Shown here one piece after another: positions 45,401 through 53,765 of a DNA stretch of 64,000 nucleotides; the stretch's first letter is position 1, and each line of letters opens with the position of its first letter. The translations under genes and the position numbers were made by a program. The notes under the pieces are model-generated. The model made no database searches, was not told where the DNA came from, and saw nothing but the letters and a program-made list of their open reading frames with translations. The stretch is from Oleiagrimonas sp963747595 (lineage in GTDB: Bacteria > Pseudomonadota > Gammaproteobacteria > Xanthomonadales > Rhodanobacteraceae). Where the stretch lies: assembly GCA_963747595.1 (NCBI GenBank), contig CAVVFO010000001.1, positions 434,001-498,000 on the forward strand. The letters run 5' to 3'.

Positions 45401-46034
45401 GCTGATGGCCCGCGACATCACCGAGCGCCGGCGCGCGGAAAAGCATACGCGGATGATGCTGGCCGAGCTCAACCACCGGGTAAAAAACACCCTGGCCAGC
45501 GTACAGGCGATCGCCTATCAGACTCTGGCCATCTCGCCGGATATGGAGGCTTTTCGCGAAAGCTTCCTGTCGCGGCTGCTGGCGTTGTCACAGACCCACA
45601 ATCTTTTGGCACAGGGTGAGTGGAACGGCGCGTCGTTGACGGCCCTCATCGAAAACGAGCTGGCCCCGTATCAACGCGATGATGGTAGGGTCCACGTCAC
45701 GCTGGAGGGCGACGACATCACTCTTGCACCCAAGCAGGCGCTGGCCTTGAGCATGGGCCTGCATGAACTGGCCACAAACGCCGGCAAGTACGGGGCCCTG
45801 TCGGAAGCCGACGGTCAAGTAGCGGTTAAGTGGTGGACGCGCACAGTGGGGGAGTGGGAACGATTGCACCTGCAGTGGACGGAAACAGGTGGCCCCGCCG
45901 TGTCGCCTCCGAAGAAGCGCGGCTTCGGATCGCGGCTGATTGACGAGGGGCTTACATACGAACTTGGTGGCGAGGTCGACCTGCAGTTTCCGTCCAGCGG
46001 AGTGACCTGCCGCATTGAGATTCCGCTGCGCTGA
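42444..46034 (+). CDS. CheB-CheR-PAS hybrid histidine kinase (HWE/HisKA_2 type)
   Basis: A 1196-residue cytoplasmic signalling fusion. Order: disordered N-terminus; CheB methylesterase (GIGASAGGLEAF near 49-60, VLVQHLAPDHPS, LAGTGSDGAKGL, so Ser-His-Asp all present); CheR methyltransferase (GVTEFFRDPEAL, VPGCASGEEVYSIA, DLISCRNLLIYL); a Glu/Asn-rich coiled coil near 710-770 (NEELQSANEELETSTEEMQS); PAS domains; HisKA_2/HWE-type kinase with ELNHRVKNTLAS near 1010, HELATNAGKYGALS and GFGSRLIDEG. No receiver domain is fused; two follow as separate genes. Alternative start 42387 has a GCAGGG directly upstream. No transmembrane segment seen, so the stimulus is intracellular or diffusible. Confidence 0.92.
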   Translation: MSSRSDTSHDTGASASADEKSSASAPQVERETPQETHSRSSSDGCMIVGIGASAGGLEAFRKFFSHMPADCDLAFVLVQHLAPDHPSVLAELLDRTADMPVVEAEDGMRVEQRHVYVIPPDATLTIVDGCLKVEKPAPPRENRWPINTFFTSLAQDQADCSVCIVLAGTGSDGAKGLRAVKDHGGLALAQSGFDHVAMTGMPASAAATGLVDSVLPVEDMPERLLAHQRQMKMVQQRTDADGVREDLGKRLKTICELLYAETGHDFSQYKQKTLLRRIQRRMLVVQADTEADYVDYLRNHSEEHQLLFHEFLIGVTEFFRDPEALDVLSAVAIPAILENKANNERIRIWVPGCASGEEVYSIAMLLSEQMEEDERGPKAQIFATDIDDRAINAARAGRYRSPLTGISPERRERWFTRENGEYCVDKQIRDMCIFSAHNVTRDPPFSRIDLISCRNLLIYLNADLQRRLVQSFHYALRSGGFLLLGASERLTHDSNLFKQMHKKQRLYVRREVRQTRPRDLSSAQRPPVDHASHHTPPPTTRSAEDRIERYAREMLEPYSPAYVIINARHEVLRFGGDTGRYLAPSSGAASLNLFQLLGRPLRAVVREAVLQVCAGGKGLIREGLSFSSHGQDRPLRLIVEPLPGGDDAAAAMCVVAFSEIEYAQRPTEDAGKIAPGGERARIRELEKELRSTRSQLNVAVDMHERTSEELKSANEEYQSVNEELQSANEELETSTEEMQSINEELQTVNVELNSKNEELNQVNNDISNLLDSTHIAAVFLDKELTIRNFTPDTTEVFHLREGDKGRPLPEIAPRIDYPQLKEDAALVLEKMEVTERVLHGINGRSAFLMRMRPYVTGSDAVDGVVMTFVDVTHTQRRARDARLAAIVNSSRDAIVGFSLDDSISSWNPAAERIFGFSAEQAMGQPLSMLRPSEPTEATRAFFDSTRPEQRLAEFEMMWVPSEGEPVPLEISYSPVRDDDGTLIAGKLMARDITERRRAEKHTRMMLAELNHRVKNTLASVQAIAYQTLAISPDMEAFRESFLSRLLALSQTHNLLAQGEWNGASLTALIENELAPYQRDDGRVHVTLEGDDITLAPKQALALSMGLHELATNAGKYGALSEADGQVAVKWWTRTVGEWERLHLQWTETGGPAVSPPKKRGFGSRLIDEGLTYELGGEVDLQFPSSGVTCRIEIPLR

Positions 46035-46062
46035 GGCGCCGGCTGAAGGAGTAAGTAACACG

Positions 46063-46431
46063 ATGTCTGCATCCACTGTCGAGTCACCCCGCATTTTGTT
46101 CGCCGAAGACGAAATGTTTGTGGCCATGATGATCGAAGACCGATTGACCGACGCGGGCTACCGCGTCATCAAGGCGGCGCGTCTCGACGCCGCCCTGCAG
46201 GCGGCCGAATCGGCCGACCTCGATGCCGCCATCCTGGATGTGAATCTGGGTGGCGAGCACAGCTATCCGGCCGCCGATGCGCTGCGGGCGCGCAAGATTC
46301 CGTTCTTCTTTTCCTCCGGATATGGTCGTGAGGGGCTGGACGAGGCCTATCGTGACGACGCTGTCATCCAGAAGCCCTATGACACCAAGGCACTTCTGAA
46401 GGCTCTGAACGCCTGCCTCGGAAACGCTTAG
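46063..46431 (+). CDS. single-domain response regulator
   Basis: A 122-residue CheY-like receiver with no output domain. The acidic pocket is LFAEDEMFVAMM, the phosphoacceptor Asp is in AAILDVNLGG, and the conserved Lys in IQKPYDTKALL. It follows the CheB-CheR-kinase gene by 28 bp, with AGGAG upstream, and is the probable phosphotransfer partner. Residue pattern (LGG after the Asp, FFFSSGYG) is typical of receivers served by HWE kinases. Confidence 0.9.
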   Translation: MSASTVESPRILFAEDEMFVAMMIEDRLTDAGYRVIKAARLDAALQAAESADLDAAILDVNLGGEHSYPAADALRARKIPFFFSSGYGREGLDEAYRDDAVIQKPYDTKALLKALNACLGNA

Positions 46432-46529
46432 GGGCTGCAGAAGGGGGCGGTTGTCCTGCTCCACGCCGCAGAACGTCCTGCCGTGGGACGTCGATTGCCA
46501 CCCACCTCTGGATCGCATGAACAAAGCCG

Positions 46530-46973
46530 ATGACTGAACAGAACCGAAAACTTCATCTGTTGCTGGTCGAAGACGAGATGCTGTCGGCCCTCATGGTCGA
46601 GGATCTTCTGGTCGATGCAGGCTACCGGGTGAGCAAGGCGGCTCGGCTGGAGCAGGGGGCCGCCTTGGCCAGAGAGGCGGATATCGACTTTGCCATTCTG
46701 GATATCAATCTGGGCGGCGCCGTCAGCTTTCCCATCGCCACCGCACTGAGTGCACGCGAAGTCCCCTTCGTGTTTGCATCCGCCTATGGTGGCGAGCACA
46801 TCCCGCACCCGTACAAGCATTACCCCATGCTGCACAAGCCCTATGACAGGAAGGGCCTGTTGCAGACGGTCGAAAGCTGCCTGCAAAAGGCCAGGAAAGT
46901 GCGTGAGGGCGCGGCTTCGAGGCGCCAGCGGTTTGTGGCTGCCGAAAGGACGATGAAGCCGCAGGGCGACTGA
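46530..46973 (+). CDS. second single-domain response regulator
   Basis: A 147-residue receiver resembling the one just upstream: LLVEDEMLSALMVEDLLVDAGYRVSKAARL against LFAEDEMFVAMMIEDRLTDAGYRVIKAARL in matched positions, suggesting tandem duplication. Phosphoacceptor in FAILDINLGG, Lys in LHKPYDRKGLL. A basic C-terminal extension of about 25 residues (KARKVREGAASRRQRF) is absent from the first copy. It lies 98 bp further on, on the same strand. Confidence 0.9.
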   Translation: MTEQNRKLHLLLVEDEMLSALMVEDLLVDAGYRVSKAARLEQGAALAREADIDFAILDINLGGAVSFPIATALSAREVPFVFASAYGGEHIPHPYKHYPMLHKPYDRKGLLQTVESCLQKARKVREGAASRRQRFVAAERTMKPQGD

Positions 46974-47131
46974 ATCCCCCCGGGGGGCTTGCTGCGGCCC
47001 GCGCAGTGCGACGCCCTCGGCCGCCTGCTCATGGTGCCCGTTGCGGACGCAGGGAGACGGGTTTTCCCCGATGCTCCATGGTTGCGCCGTCCGGGGCGGG
47101 TTTTCTGTTCTGCGGGCTGGAGGCGTATTTC

Positions 47132-47809
47132 TCAGGCGCAGGTGGGGGCCAGGCGACCATCATTGCCGTGCGCATCTCCGGACGCGTCGTTCAGGAGGGT
47201 TTCCAGTGCGCTCAGTGAGGCACGCTGCATGGGCCGTTCGTCGATGCGATCCAGGGGCGCCTGGCGCAGGCCATCAACCGGCATCACGGTCAGGTCGAAC
47301 GGCACATCGTCGACGCTGAACAGGAACACCGGATACGCAATTTGCCGATCCGGCGTCAGGCGCAGTTGCCGTGACTGGGTTTCGTAGGGAATGGCCTGAT
47401 CCTGCAGGAAGCGCGGCACCGCCTCACTGTCGTCGCTGAATAGATGCAGGCACACGGCCGAATGCGCATCGGCGGTGCCATCCAGCACCGCGCCCACCAG
47501 GCGCGGTCGAAATGCGGCCAGGAACCGCATCGCTTCCTGCGCGGCTTCACGCCGGATCTGCAACGCCTGCGGCTGACTGTCGCTCTGGAAAATCCGCTGG
47601 TGTTCGCGCAGTGCCTGCTCGATCTCGCTGTTGCGCGGCAACGCCTGCGTGCCGGGCATGCCGAGACGTTCAGCGGCCTTGGTCTTGGCGTGGTGATAAT
47701 CGCGAATGCCGTGCTCGCTCATCAACCGTGCCGCTTCCTGGGCGATACGGATCCGGTTGCGTTGTGCGCGATCGTGCGCATGAATCCGGTGGTGGTCGCC
47801 TCGTGCCAT
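47132..47809 (-). CDS. conserved hypothetical protein, nucleotidyltransferase-like
   Basis: A 225-residue cytoplasmic protein I recognise only as a conserved xanthomonad/pseudomonad-type hypothetical, sometimes labelled nucleotidyltransferase; no catalytic motif convinces me. Notable blocks are RIAQEAARLMSEHGIRDYHH, EIEQALREHQRIF, RPRLVGAVLDGTADAHSAV and VPFDLTVMPVDGLRQ. ATG 47809 has GGAG 8 nt upstream, decisive over the longer frame. It lies 94 bp downstream of mrcA on the same strand. Confidence 0.7.
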   Translation of the reverse strand: MARGDHHRIHAHDRAQRNRIRIAQEAARLMSEHGIRDYHHAKTKAAERLGMPGTQALPRNSEIEQALREHQRIFQSDSQPQALQIRREAAQEAMRFLAAFRPRLVGAVLDGTADAHSAVCLHLFSDDSEAVPRFLQDQAIPYETQSRQLRLTPDRQIAYPVFLFSVDDVPFDLTVMPVDGLRQAPLDRIDERPMQRASLSALETLLNDASGDAHGNDGRLAPTCA

Positions 47810-47903
47810 GGCTTGTCTCCGCGGGTCGTGCACACCTCCGCAGACTACCCGAGAACACTGTTTCTGCCAAAGCGTCCGTGCCCGAGCGCGAATCGTGCCG
47901 CCG

Positions 47904-50450
47904 TCAGAAGATGTCGTAGGCGTTCTGCTGCGCCTTGTCCTGCTTGCGCTGCTGCGCCGCCTGACGCAATTTGTCCACGTTCTCGACCTTGAAGTATTCC
48001 TCCATGGCGTCGGGATCGCCGGAACTGGTCGGCAGGCCGGTGTTCTTGTTGATCAGCACCTGAGTGATGCCGGGCGGTGCCGGCAGCGTCGCCGGCGGCT
48101 TGCCCTTGAGCACGGTCCCCATGTATTTCATCCAGATGGGCAGGGCGGCGGTGGCGCCGAATTCGTGGTTGCCAAGCGTACTGAAATCGTCGAAGCCGAC
48201 CCACACGACGGTCACGAGATCGGTGTTGAAACCATCGAACCAGGCATCGCGCTGATCGCTGGTGGTGCCGGTCTTGCCGGCCAGATCCTTGCGCCCCAGA
48301 GCCATTGCCGCATGGCCCGTGCCATGGCGGATCACGCCCTTCATCAGCGAGGTGATGAGGAAATCGTTGCGCGGCGTGATCACGCGTGGTGCCAGACGCG
48401 GTTGCGGCTGCATTTCGGCGGCCGACGAGGTCGCCGCGGCAGGCGCCGGAGCGTTGGCGCTGCTGGAGGCTGCGGTGGGCTGCAGCACGCTGTTCAGTGC
48501 CAGCGGATTGGGGGCCGATGATGCGGCGGGAGGCGCATCCGTATCCAGATCCAGCTTCGTGGGATCCTGCAGCTGGCGTGCCTGACAGTTGCGGCAGGCA
48601 CGCAGCGGATCGGCCTTGTACAGCGCCTTGCCGTCACGGTTGTCGATTTCCGAAATGAAGTACGGATCGACGCGGAAGCCGCCGTTGGCGAAGATGGCGT
48701 AGCCGCGGGCCATGCTCATCGGCGAGACCGAGGCGGTCCCCAGCGCCATGGTCAGGTTGTTCGGCAGCTGGTCCAGCGAAAAGCCGAAACGCGTGATGTA
48801 GTGCCGGGCATAGCGCAGGCCGAGCGCGTCCAGCAGGCGTACCGAGACGAGATTCTTCGATTCGATCAGGGCGGTGCGCAGGCGGATCGGACCGTCGAAC
48901 TTGCCGTCGTCGTTCTGCGGTGTCCAGCGGCCGTTGGGCTTGGACGGGTCGGGCAATACCACCGGTGCATCGTTGATGATCGAGGCGTTGGTGAACCCGT
49001 GGTTGAGCGCTGCCGTGTACAGATAGGGCTTGAAGCTGGAGCCGGGCTGGCGGCCGCTTCCGCTCATTAGCACGCGGTTGAATTTGCTGCGCTCGAAGCT
49101 GAAGCCTCCGACCAGCGCGCGGATCGCGCCGTCTTCGGGCTTGAGTGAGACCAGTGCGCCATTGGCAGCGGGGACCTGGGCCAGCGTCCATTTGCCCTTG
49201 TCGTCGCGCATGACGCGAATGACGTCGCCGCGCTTGACCACGGCATCGACGCTTTTCGGAGTTCTGCCGGGATAATTGTGGTTGACGTAAGGCCGCGCCC
49301 ACTTGACCGCGGCCATGTCCAGCGTGATGTCGGTGTCGTTTTGCAGATGCACGGTGGCATGCCTGGCGCCGCTTTGCGTCACCAGCCCCGGCTGGATTCC
49401 GGCAACAGTGTCGTAGCCGGACAATGCCTTGTCGAAATCCTCCGGCCCGGCCTGCGGCGGCAACTGCACGTGCGCCTCGGGGCCGCGGTACCCGTGCCGC
49501 GTGTCGTAATCCATCAGGCCCGAGCGCAGGGCATGCTCGGCGGCTGCCTGGTCCCTGGAGTCGATGGTGGTGTGGATCACGTAACCATCGCTGAGGGCGG
49601 CATTGCCCAGACGCTGGAGCGCTGCCTGGCGCACCATTTCAGCCACATACGGCGCGTGGACCTTGACCGGCGGCTCGTGCGGCGACGCGCTGATCGGCTC
49701 GGCCAGTGCCTGTTTGAACTGCGCCTGGTTGATGAAGTGGTTGGCCAGCATCTGCCGCAGCACGTAATTGCGTCGGCGGATGGCGCGTTTGGGATCAGAG
49801 ACCGGATTGGCCGCAGACGGTGCCTGATACAGGCCGCCGAGCATGGCGCACTGGGCGATGCTCAGCTGGTCCAGCGTCTTGCCATAGTAGTACTGCGCTG
49901 CGGCGGCCACACCGTAGGAACGATGGCCCATGAACATCTTGTTGAGGTACAGCTGCAGGATCTGGTCCTTGCTCAGCGCGTTCTCGATACGGAACGACAG
50001 GAACATCTCTTCCAGCTTGCGCGTGTAGCTCTTCTGTGGACTCAGGAAGAAGTTGCGTGCCACCTGCTGGGTGATGGTGGACCCGCCCTGCACCTTCTTG
50101 CCGCCCGCAAGAACCACATGGATGGCCGCGCGGAACGTGCCCTCCCAGTCCACGCCGCCGTGATGGTAGAAATCCGAGTCTTCAGCGGCGAGCACGGCAT
50201 CCTTGAGCCGCGTCGGCACATTCTTGATGTCGACGGGATTGCGGTGCATTTCGCCGAAGCTCGCCAGCAGTTTGCCGTCGGCGCTGTACACGCGCAGCGG
50301 TACCTGCATCTGCACGTTCTTGAGGGATTGCACCGGTGGCAGGCGTGGTGAAATCAGCCAGTAGGCGACGCCGAAGGCTGCGACCGCCAGCACGATGCCG
50401 GCCAGCGCGAGCACCAGCGCATAGCGCAGCAGACGCTTGAAGATGGGCAT
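47904..50450 (-). CDS. mrcA: penicillin-binding protein 1A
   Basis: Bifunctional class A PBP, 848 residues. Short cytoplasmic N-terminus and one helix (about 9-32), GT51 transglycosylase with catalytic Glu90 in LAAEDSDFYHH and QGGSTITQQVARN, an OB-like insert, then transpeptidase with Ser in RQPGSSFKPYLY near 468, the ESKN motif and GKTGTTSDQ near 725. A Pro/Ala/Ser-rich insertion with a CRNCQ pair (near 618) sits between the second and third motifs. It polymerises and cross-links peptidoglycan in the periplasm. ATG 50450 is chosen as the membrane helix follows directly. Divergent from pilM, the classical arrangement. Confidence 0.95.
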   Translation of the reverse strand: MPIFKRLLRYALVLALAGIVLAVAAFGVAYWLISPRLPPVQSLKNVQMQVPLRVYSADGKLLASFGEMHRNPVDIKNVPTRLKDAVLAAEDSDFYHHGGVDWEGTFRAAIHVVLAGGKKVQGGSTITQQVARNFFLSPQKSYTRKLEEMFLSFRIENALSKDQILQLYLNKMFMGHRSYGVAAAAQYYYGKTLDQLSIAQCAMLGGLYQAPSAANPVSDPKRAIRRRNYVLRQMLANHFINQAQFKQALAEPISASPHEPPVKVHAPYVAEMVRQAALQRLGNAALSDGYVIHTTIDSRDQAAAEHALRSGLMDYDTRHGYRGPEAHVQLPPQAGPEDFDKALSGYDTVAGIQPGLVTQSGARHATVHLQNDTDITLDMAAVKWARPYVNHNYPGRTPKSVDAVVKRGDVIRVMRDDKGKWTLAQVPAANGALVSLKPEDGAIRALVGGFSFERSKFNRVLMSGSGRQPGSSFKPYLYTAALNHGFTNASIINDAPVVLPDPSKPNGRWTPQNDDGKFDGPIRLRTALIESKNLVSVRLLDALGLRYARHYITRFGFSLDQLPNNLTMALGTASVSPMSMARGYAIFANGGFRVDPYFISEIDNRDGKALYKADPLRACRNCQARQLQDPTKLDLDTDAPPAASSAPNPLALNSVLQPTAASSSANAPAPAAATSSAAEMQPQPRLAPRVITPRNDFLITSLMKGVIRHGTGHAAMALGRKDLAGKTGTTSDQRDAWFDGFNTDLVTVVWVGFDDFSTLGNHEFGATAALPIWMKYMGTVLKGKPPATLPAPPGITQVLINKNTGLPTSSGDPDAMEEYFKVENVDKLRQAAQQRKQDKAQQNAYDIF

Positions 50451-50751
50451 GTAATCGGGACTTGTTGTGAAAGAGGAAACGGCAATGAGCGCAGCCGAGT
50501 ATAGAGGGGGACGACGGCTAAAGAGAAACGCTGCTCGGTCGATGCAGTACGTGCGCTCGATCACAGCTTGACAGCTCGCGGGCCGCCAGACTCGACACTG
50601 CCTGTCGCTTTTGTGTCATAACCGGCGATAGGATTGGCGGTGTCTGTCGGGGGTGAGCTGGACAGGCGGCACATTCGCGACCCATGTGGCAGCGGCGGTG
50701 ACGATGCCGGGAAGCATGGGGCATGCCCAGATGGCGTCAATTAAACAACCG

Positions 50752-50780
50752 TTGCCAATTCGTTAAGTTTCCTATTTAAT
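50752..50780 (+). promoter_or_regulatory. sigma70 promoter for pilMNOPQ
   Basis: TTGCCA (50752-50757), a 17-bp spacer, TTTAAT (50775-50780): five of six matches in each hexamer. It is 50 bp upstream of the pilM GTG start, in the mrcA/pilM divergent interval. Confidence 0.7.
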
Positions 50781-50830
50781 GTTGTTGCGCAGCTTTCTCT
50801 CCTAAGAGCGCACAGGGGAAGGGGGAAATC

Positions 50831-51889
50831 GTGGGATTGCTTACTCCCAAGACACCATCGTTGATCGGCGTCGACATCAGTTCCACGGCCGTCAAGCTGC
50901 TGCAGCTGAGCCAGTCCGGCGGACGCTTCCGTGTGGAGCACTACGCCGTCGAGCCGCTGCCACCCAATGCCGTGGTGGAAAAGAACATTGTCGAAGTCGA
51001 GGCGGTCGGTGATGCCGTGCGCCGCGCACTCGCGCGCTCCGGGTCCAAGCTCAAGCATGCCGCGGCGGCGGTGGCCGGCTCCGCGGTGATCACCAAGGTC
51101 ATACCGATGCCGTCGGACCTGACCGAAGACGATCTGGAGGGGCAGATCCAGGTCGAGGCCAACCAGTACATTCCCTATCCGATCGAGGAAGTCAGCCTGG
51201 ACTTCGAAGTGATCGGTCCGATGCGTGACAACCCCGAGATGAGCAATGTGCTGCTCGCGGCCTCGCGCACCGAGAACGTGGACATGCGCGTGGCCGCGCT
51301 GGATCTGGGCGGCCTCAGTGCCCGGATCGTCGACGTCGAGGCATTCGCCATGGAAAACGCGTTCGGCCTCATCGCCGATCAGCTGTCGGTGGCGCGCGAC
51401 GCGCTCATCGCCGTGGTCGACGTCGGCGCCACCATGACCACGCTGGCGGTGCTCAAGGGGCAGCGCACCATCTATTCGCGGGAACAGATCTTCGGCGGCA
51501 AGCAGCTGACCGACGAGATCATGCGCCGGTACGGGCTGTCCTACGAGGAGGCCGGCCGCGCCAAGCGCCAGGGTGGTCTGCCCGAATCCTACGACGCCGA
51601 ACTGCTGTCTCCATTCAAGGAGGCCATGGTGCAGCAGATCAGCCGCTTGCTGCAGTTCTTCTTTGCCGGCAGCGAGCATGGCAAGGTCGACCAGGTCGTC
51701 ATCGCGGGGGGCTGCGCCGCCATCGAGAACGTCAGCGAACTGGTCGAGGAACAGCTCGGGGTGCCCTGTTGCATCGCCAATCCTCTGGCCCAGATGTCGC
51801 TGGCTCCTCGGTTGCAGTCGAAGACTCTGGCAAAGGACGCCGCGGCCCTGATGATCGCGGCCGGACTGGCGATGAGGAGCTTCGACTGA
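50831..51889 (+). CDS. pilM: type IV pilus inner-membrane platform protein PilM
   Basis: Actin-like ATPase PilM, 352 residues, cytoplasmic. N-terminal LIGVDISSTAVKLLQLS, then VVDVGATMTTLAVLKGQR (phosphate-binding) and GKVDQVVIAGGCAAIENV. It binds the N-terminal tail of PilN and joins the pilus motor to the alignment complex. Start GTG with a GGGGGA run directly upstream. First of five overlapping genes. Confidence 0.96.
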   Translation: MGLLTPKTPSLIGVDISSTAVKLLQLSQSGGRFRVEHYAVEPLPPNAVVEKNIVEVEAVGDAVRRALARSGSKLKHAAAAVAGSAVITKVIPMPSDLTEDDLEGQIQVEANQYIPYPIEEVSLDFEVIGPMRDNPEMSNVLLAASRTENVDMRVAALDLGGLSARIVDVEAFAMENAFGLIADQLSVARDALIAVVDVGATMTTLAVLKGQRTIYSREQIFGGKQLTDEIMRRYGLSYEEAGRAKRQGGLPESYDAELLSPFKEAMVQQISRLLQFFFAGSEHGKVDQVVIAGGCAAIENVSELVEEQLGVPCCIANPLAQMSLAPRLQSKTLAKDAAALMIAAGLAMRSFD

Positions 51890-52557
51890 TGGCGCGCATC
51901 AATCTACTGCCCTGGCGTGCGGAACGCCGCAAGCAACGCGAGCGCGAGTTCTACATGCAGCTGGGTGTGGCCGCAGTGGCGGGCATCATCGTCATCCTGC
52001 TGTGGGGCGCCTGGATGGGCGCGCGCATCGACAACCAGAGCCAGCGCAACGCGTATCTCCATGGAGAGATCAGGCAGCTGGACGCAAAAATCTCCAAGAT
52101 CAAGGACCTGGAAAAAGTGCGTCAGCGCCTTCTGGCGCGCAAGGGCATCATCGAGCAGCTGCAGGCCAACCGTTCGCAGATGGTGCATCTGTTCGACGAG
52201 ATGGTGAAGACCATTCCGTCCAGTGTGCGCCTGACCGCGCTCAAGCAAACCGGAAATTCGCTGACGCTGAAAGGCGTGGCCCAGTCCAACGCCAGCGTCG
52301 CCCGGTACATGCGCAATCTGGAAGCCTCGCCCTGGATGAAGCAGGTCGATCTGCACAAGACGGAAAACAGGCACGACGGCACGCGGACGCCCTATACGTT
52401 CGGGGTCACGCTCACGCTGACCAAACCTGACCTTTCCAAGGATCCGAACGCCTCGCCGGCGTCCGCGACGACATCGGCAGAGGCCTCTGCCAGCGCGATG
52501 CGCATGAAGTCATCGCCACAATCCGGCGCCCGCGCACAGGGAGGGTCCCGATCATGA
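51889..52557 (+). CDS. pilN: type IV pilus assembly protein PilN
   Basis: PilN, 222 residues. The N-terminal INLLPWR motif (4-10) that docks into PilM is present, followed by one transmembrane helix (about 25-46) and a periplasmic coiled coil plus ferredoxin-like domain. The C-terminal tail is Ala/Ser-rich. Its ATG shares one base with the pilM stop (TGATG). Confidence 0.95.
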   Translation: MARINLLPWRAERRKQREREFYMQLGVAAVAGIIVILLWGAWMGARIDNQSQRNAYLHGEIRQLDAKISKIKDLEKVRQRLLARKGIIEQLQANRSQMVHLFDEMVKTIPSSVRLTALKQTGNSLTLKGVAQSNASVARYMRNLEASPWMKQVDLHKTENRHDGTRTPYTFGVTLTLTKPDLSKDPNASPASATTSAEASASAMRMKSSPQSGARAQGGSRS

Positions 52558-53222
52558 GTTTCGTCGACGACCTTCGCAACCTGGATCGCAACAATGTCGG
52601 TGGCTGGCCGAAATCGGTCAAGATCTTCTTTATCGGCCTGTTGTTCGCCGCGCTCGTGCTGGTCGGCTGGTATTTCCATGTCAGCAATCAGCAGGACGAA
52701 CTGGCCAGTGGCCGACGCCAGGAAGTGCAGCTCAAGAGCGAGTTTGCCCGCAAACAGGCCAAGGCGGCCAATCTGGTCGAGCTGAAAAAGCAGCTTTCGC
52801 AGATGCAGGACATGCTGCGCACCCTGCTGCGGCAGTTGCCCAGCAAGACGGAAATGCCTGCCCTGCTGGTCGACGTCTCGCAGACTGCGCTGGCGTCCGG
52901 CCTGGATACCGAGCTGTTCGAGCCGGGTCCGGAAACCACCAAGGAGTTCTACGCGGAAAAGCCCATCAAGCTGCGCATGACCGGAACATATCACCAGTTC
53001 GGTACGTTCATCAGCGGCGTGGCTTCGCTGCCGCGGGTGGTCATCCTGACCATGCACAACGTATCGCTCAAGCCCGCCGAAGGCACCAGCAAGAACGGCG
53101 AGCCGCCGGTCGGCTCCAGAAAGCTGACATTGCAGGGCACGGTCAAGACCTATCGCTATCTGGACGAGGAAGAGAGTGCCGCCGAGGCGAACAGGAAAGG
53201 CAAGGGACGGGGAGGTAAATGA
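52554..53222 (+). CDS. pilO: type IV pilus assembly protein PilO
   Basis: PilO, 222 residues, bitopic with a helix at about 24-43 and a periplasmic coiled coil (ELKKQLSQMQDMLRTLLRQL), then the conserved YAEKPIKLRMTGTYHQFGTF. It pairs with PilN. ATGA overlap with pilN, ATG overlap with pilP. The C-terminus is highly charged. Confidence 0.95.
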   Translation: MSFVDDLRNLDRNNVGGWPKSVKIFFIGLLFAALVLVGWYFHVSNQQDELASGRRQEVQLKSEFARKQAKAANLVELKKQLSQMQDMLRTLLRQLPSKTEMPALLVDVSQTALASGLDTELFEPGPETTKEFYAEKPIKLRMTGTYHQFGTFISGVASLPRVVILTMHNVSLKPAEGTSKNGEPPVGSRKLTLQGTVKTYRYLDEEESAAEANRKGKGRGGK

Positions 53223-53743
53223 CCATGCGCTCCACGATCGCTCGCATTCTCATGATCGCCGCCGCCGGTGCGGCACTGGCCGGGTGTACCCGCGGCACCG
53301 ACGATCTGCATCAGTGGGTGGCCCAGCAGAAAGCCAGGAAGGGTGAACCGTTGCCGCCGCTTCCGGTGGTCAAGACCTTCGAGAGCTTCACCTACAACGA
53401 CCAGGGCAAGCGGGATCCGTTTGCGGTCAGTCCGGAATCCGTCAGGAACAATGCCCAGTCCGGTCCACGGCCCGATCAGAATCGGCCCAAGGAACCGCTG
53501 GAGTCCTTTTCGCTGGATAGCCTGAAGATGGTCGGCACCATCGGCACCGGCAAGAACACGATCGCCCTGATCAGTGACCCGACCGGGGTCATTCATCAGG
53601 TGCGGGTCAACGAGTACATGGGGCAGAACTATGGTCATGTTACCGACATCAAGCAGGACCACCTGGACCTGGTCGAATTGGTGCCGAATGGCAATGGTGG
53701 CTGGATGGAACGCGATGCGAGCATCTCGCTCGGCGAGCAATGA
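53219..53743 (+). CDS. pilP: type IV pilus lipoprotein PilP
   Basis: PilP, 174 residues, a lipoprotein with LAGC giving the lipidated Cys at 23. It has the conserved core YNDQGKRDPF and LDSLKMVGTIG. It links PilN/PilO to the PilQ secretin. GGAGG sits immediately before the start, and an ATG two codons on is an alternative. Confidence 0.94.
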   Translation: MTMRSTIARILMIAAAGAALAGCTRGTDDLHQWVAQQKARKGEPLPPLPVVKTFESFTYNDQGKRDPFAVSPESVRNNAQSGPRPDQNRPKEPLESFSLDSLKMVGTIGTGKNTIALISDPTGVIHQVRVNEYMGQNYGHVTDIKQDHLDLVELVPNGNGGWMERDASISLGEQ

Positions 53744-53765
53744 GGACCCATCGGGGGTGATGTAC

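Noticed and set aside
47036..47076. A terminator between the second receiver and the hypothetical gene
   Set aside because: CCCGT...ACGGG followed by T4 has only a 5-bp stem with a loop of about 17 nt, too weak to call.
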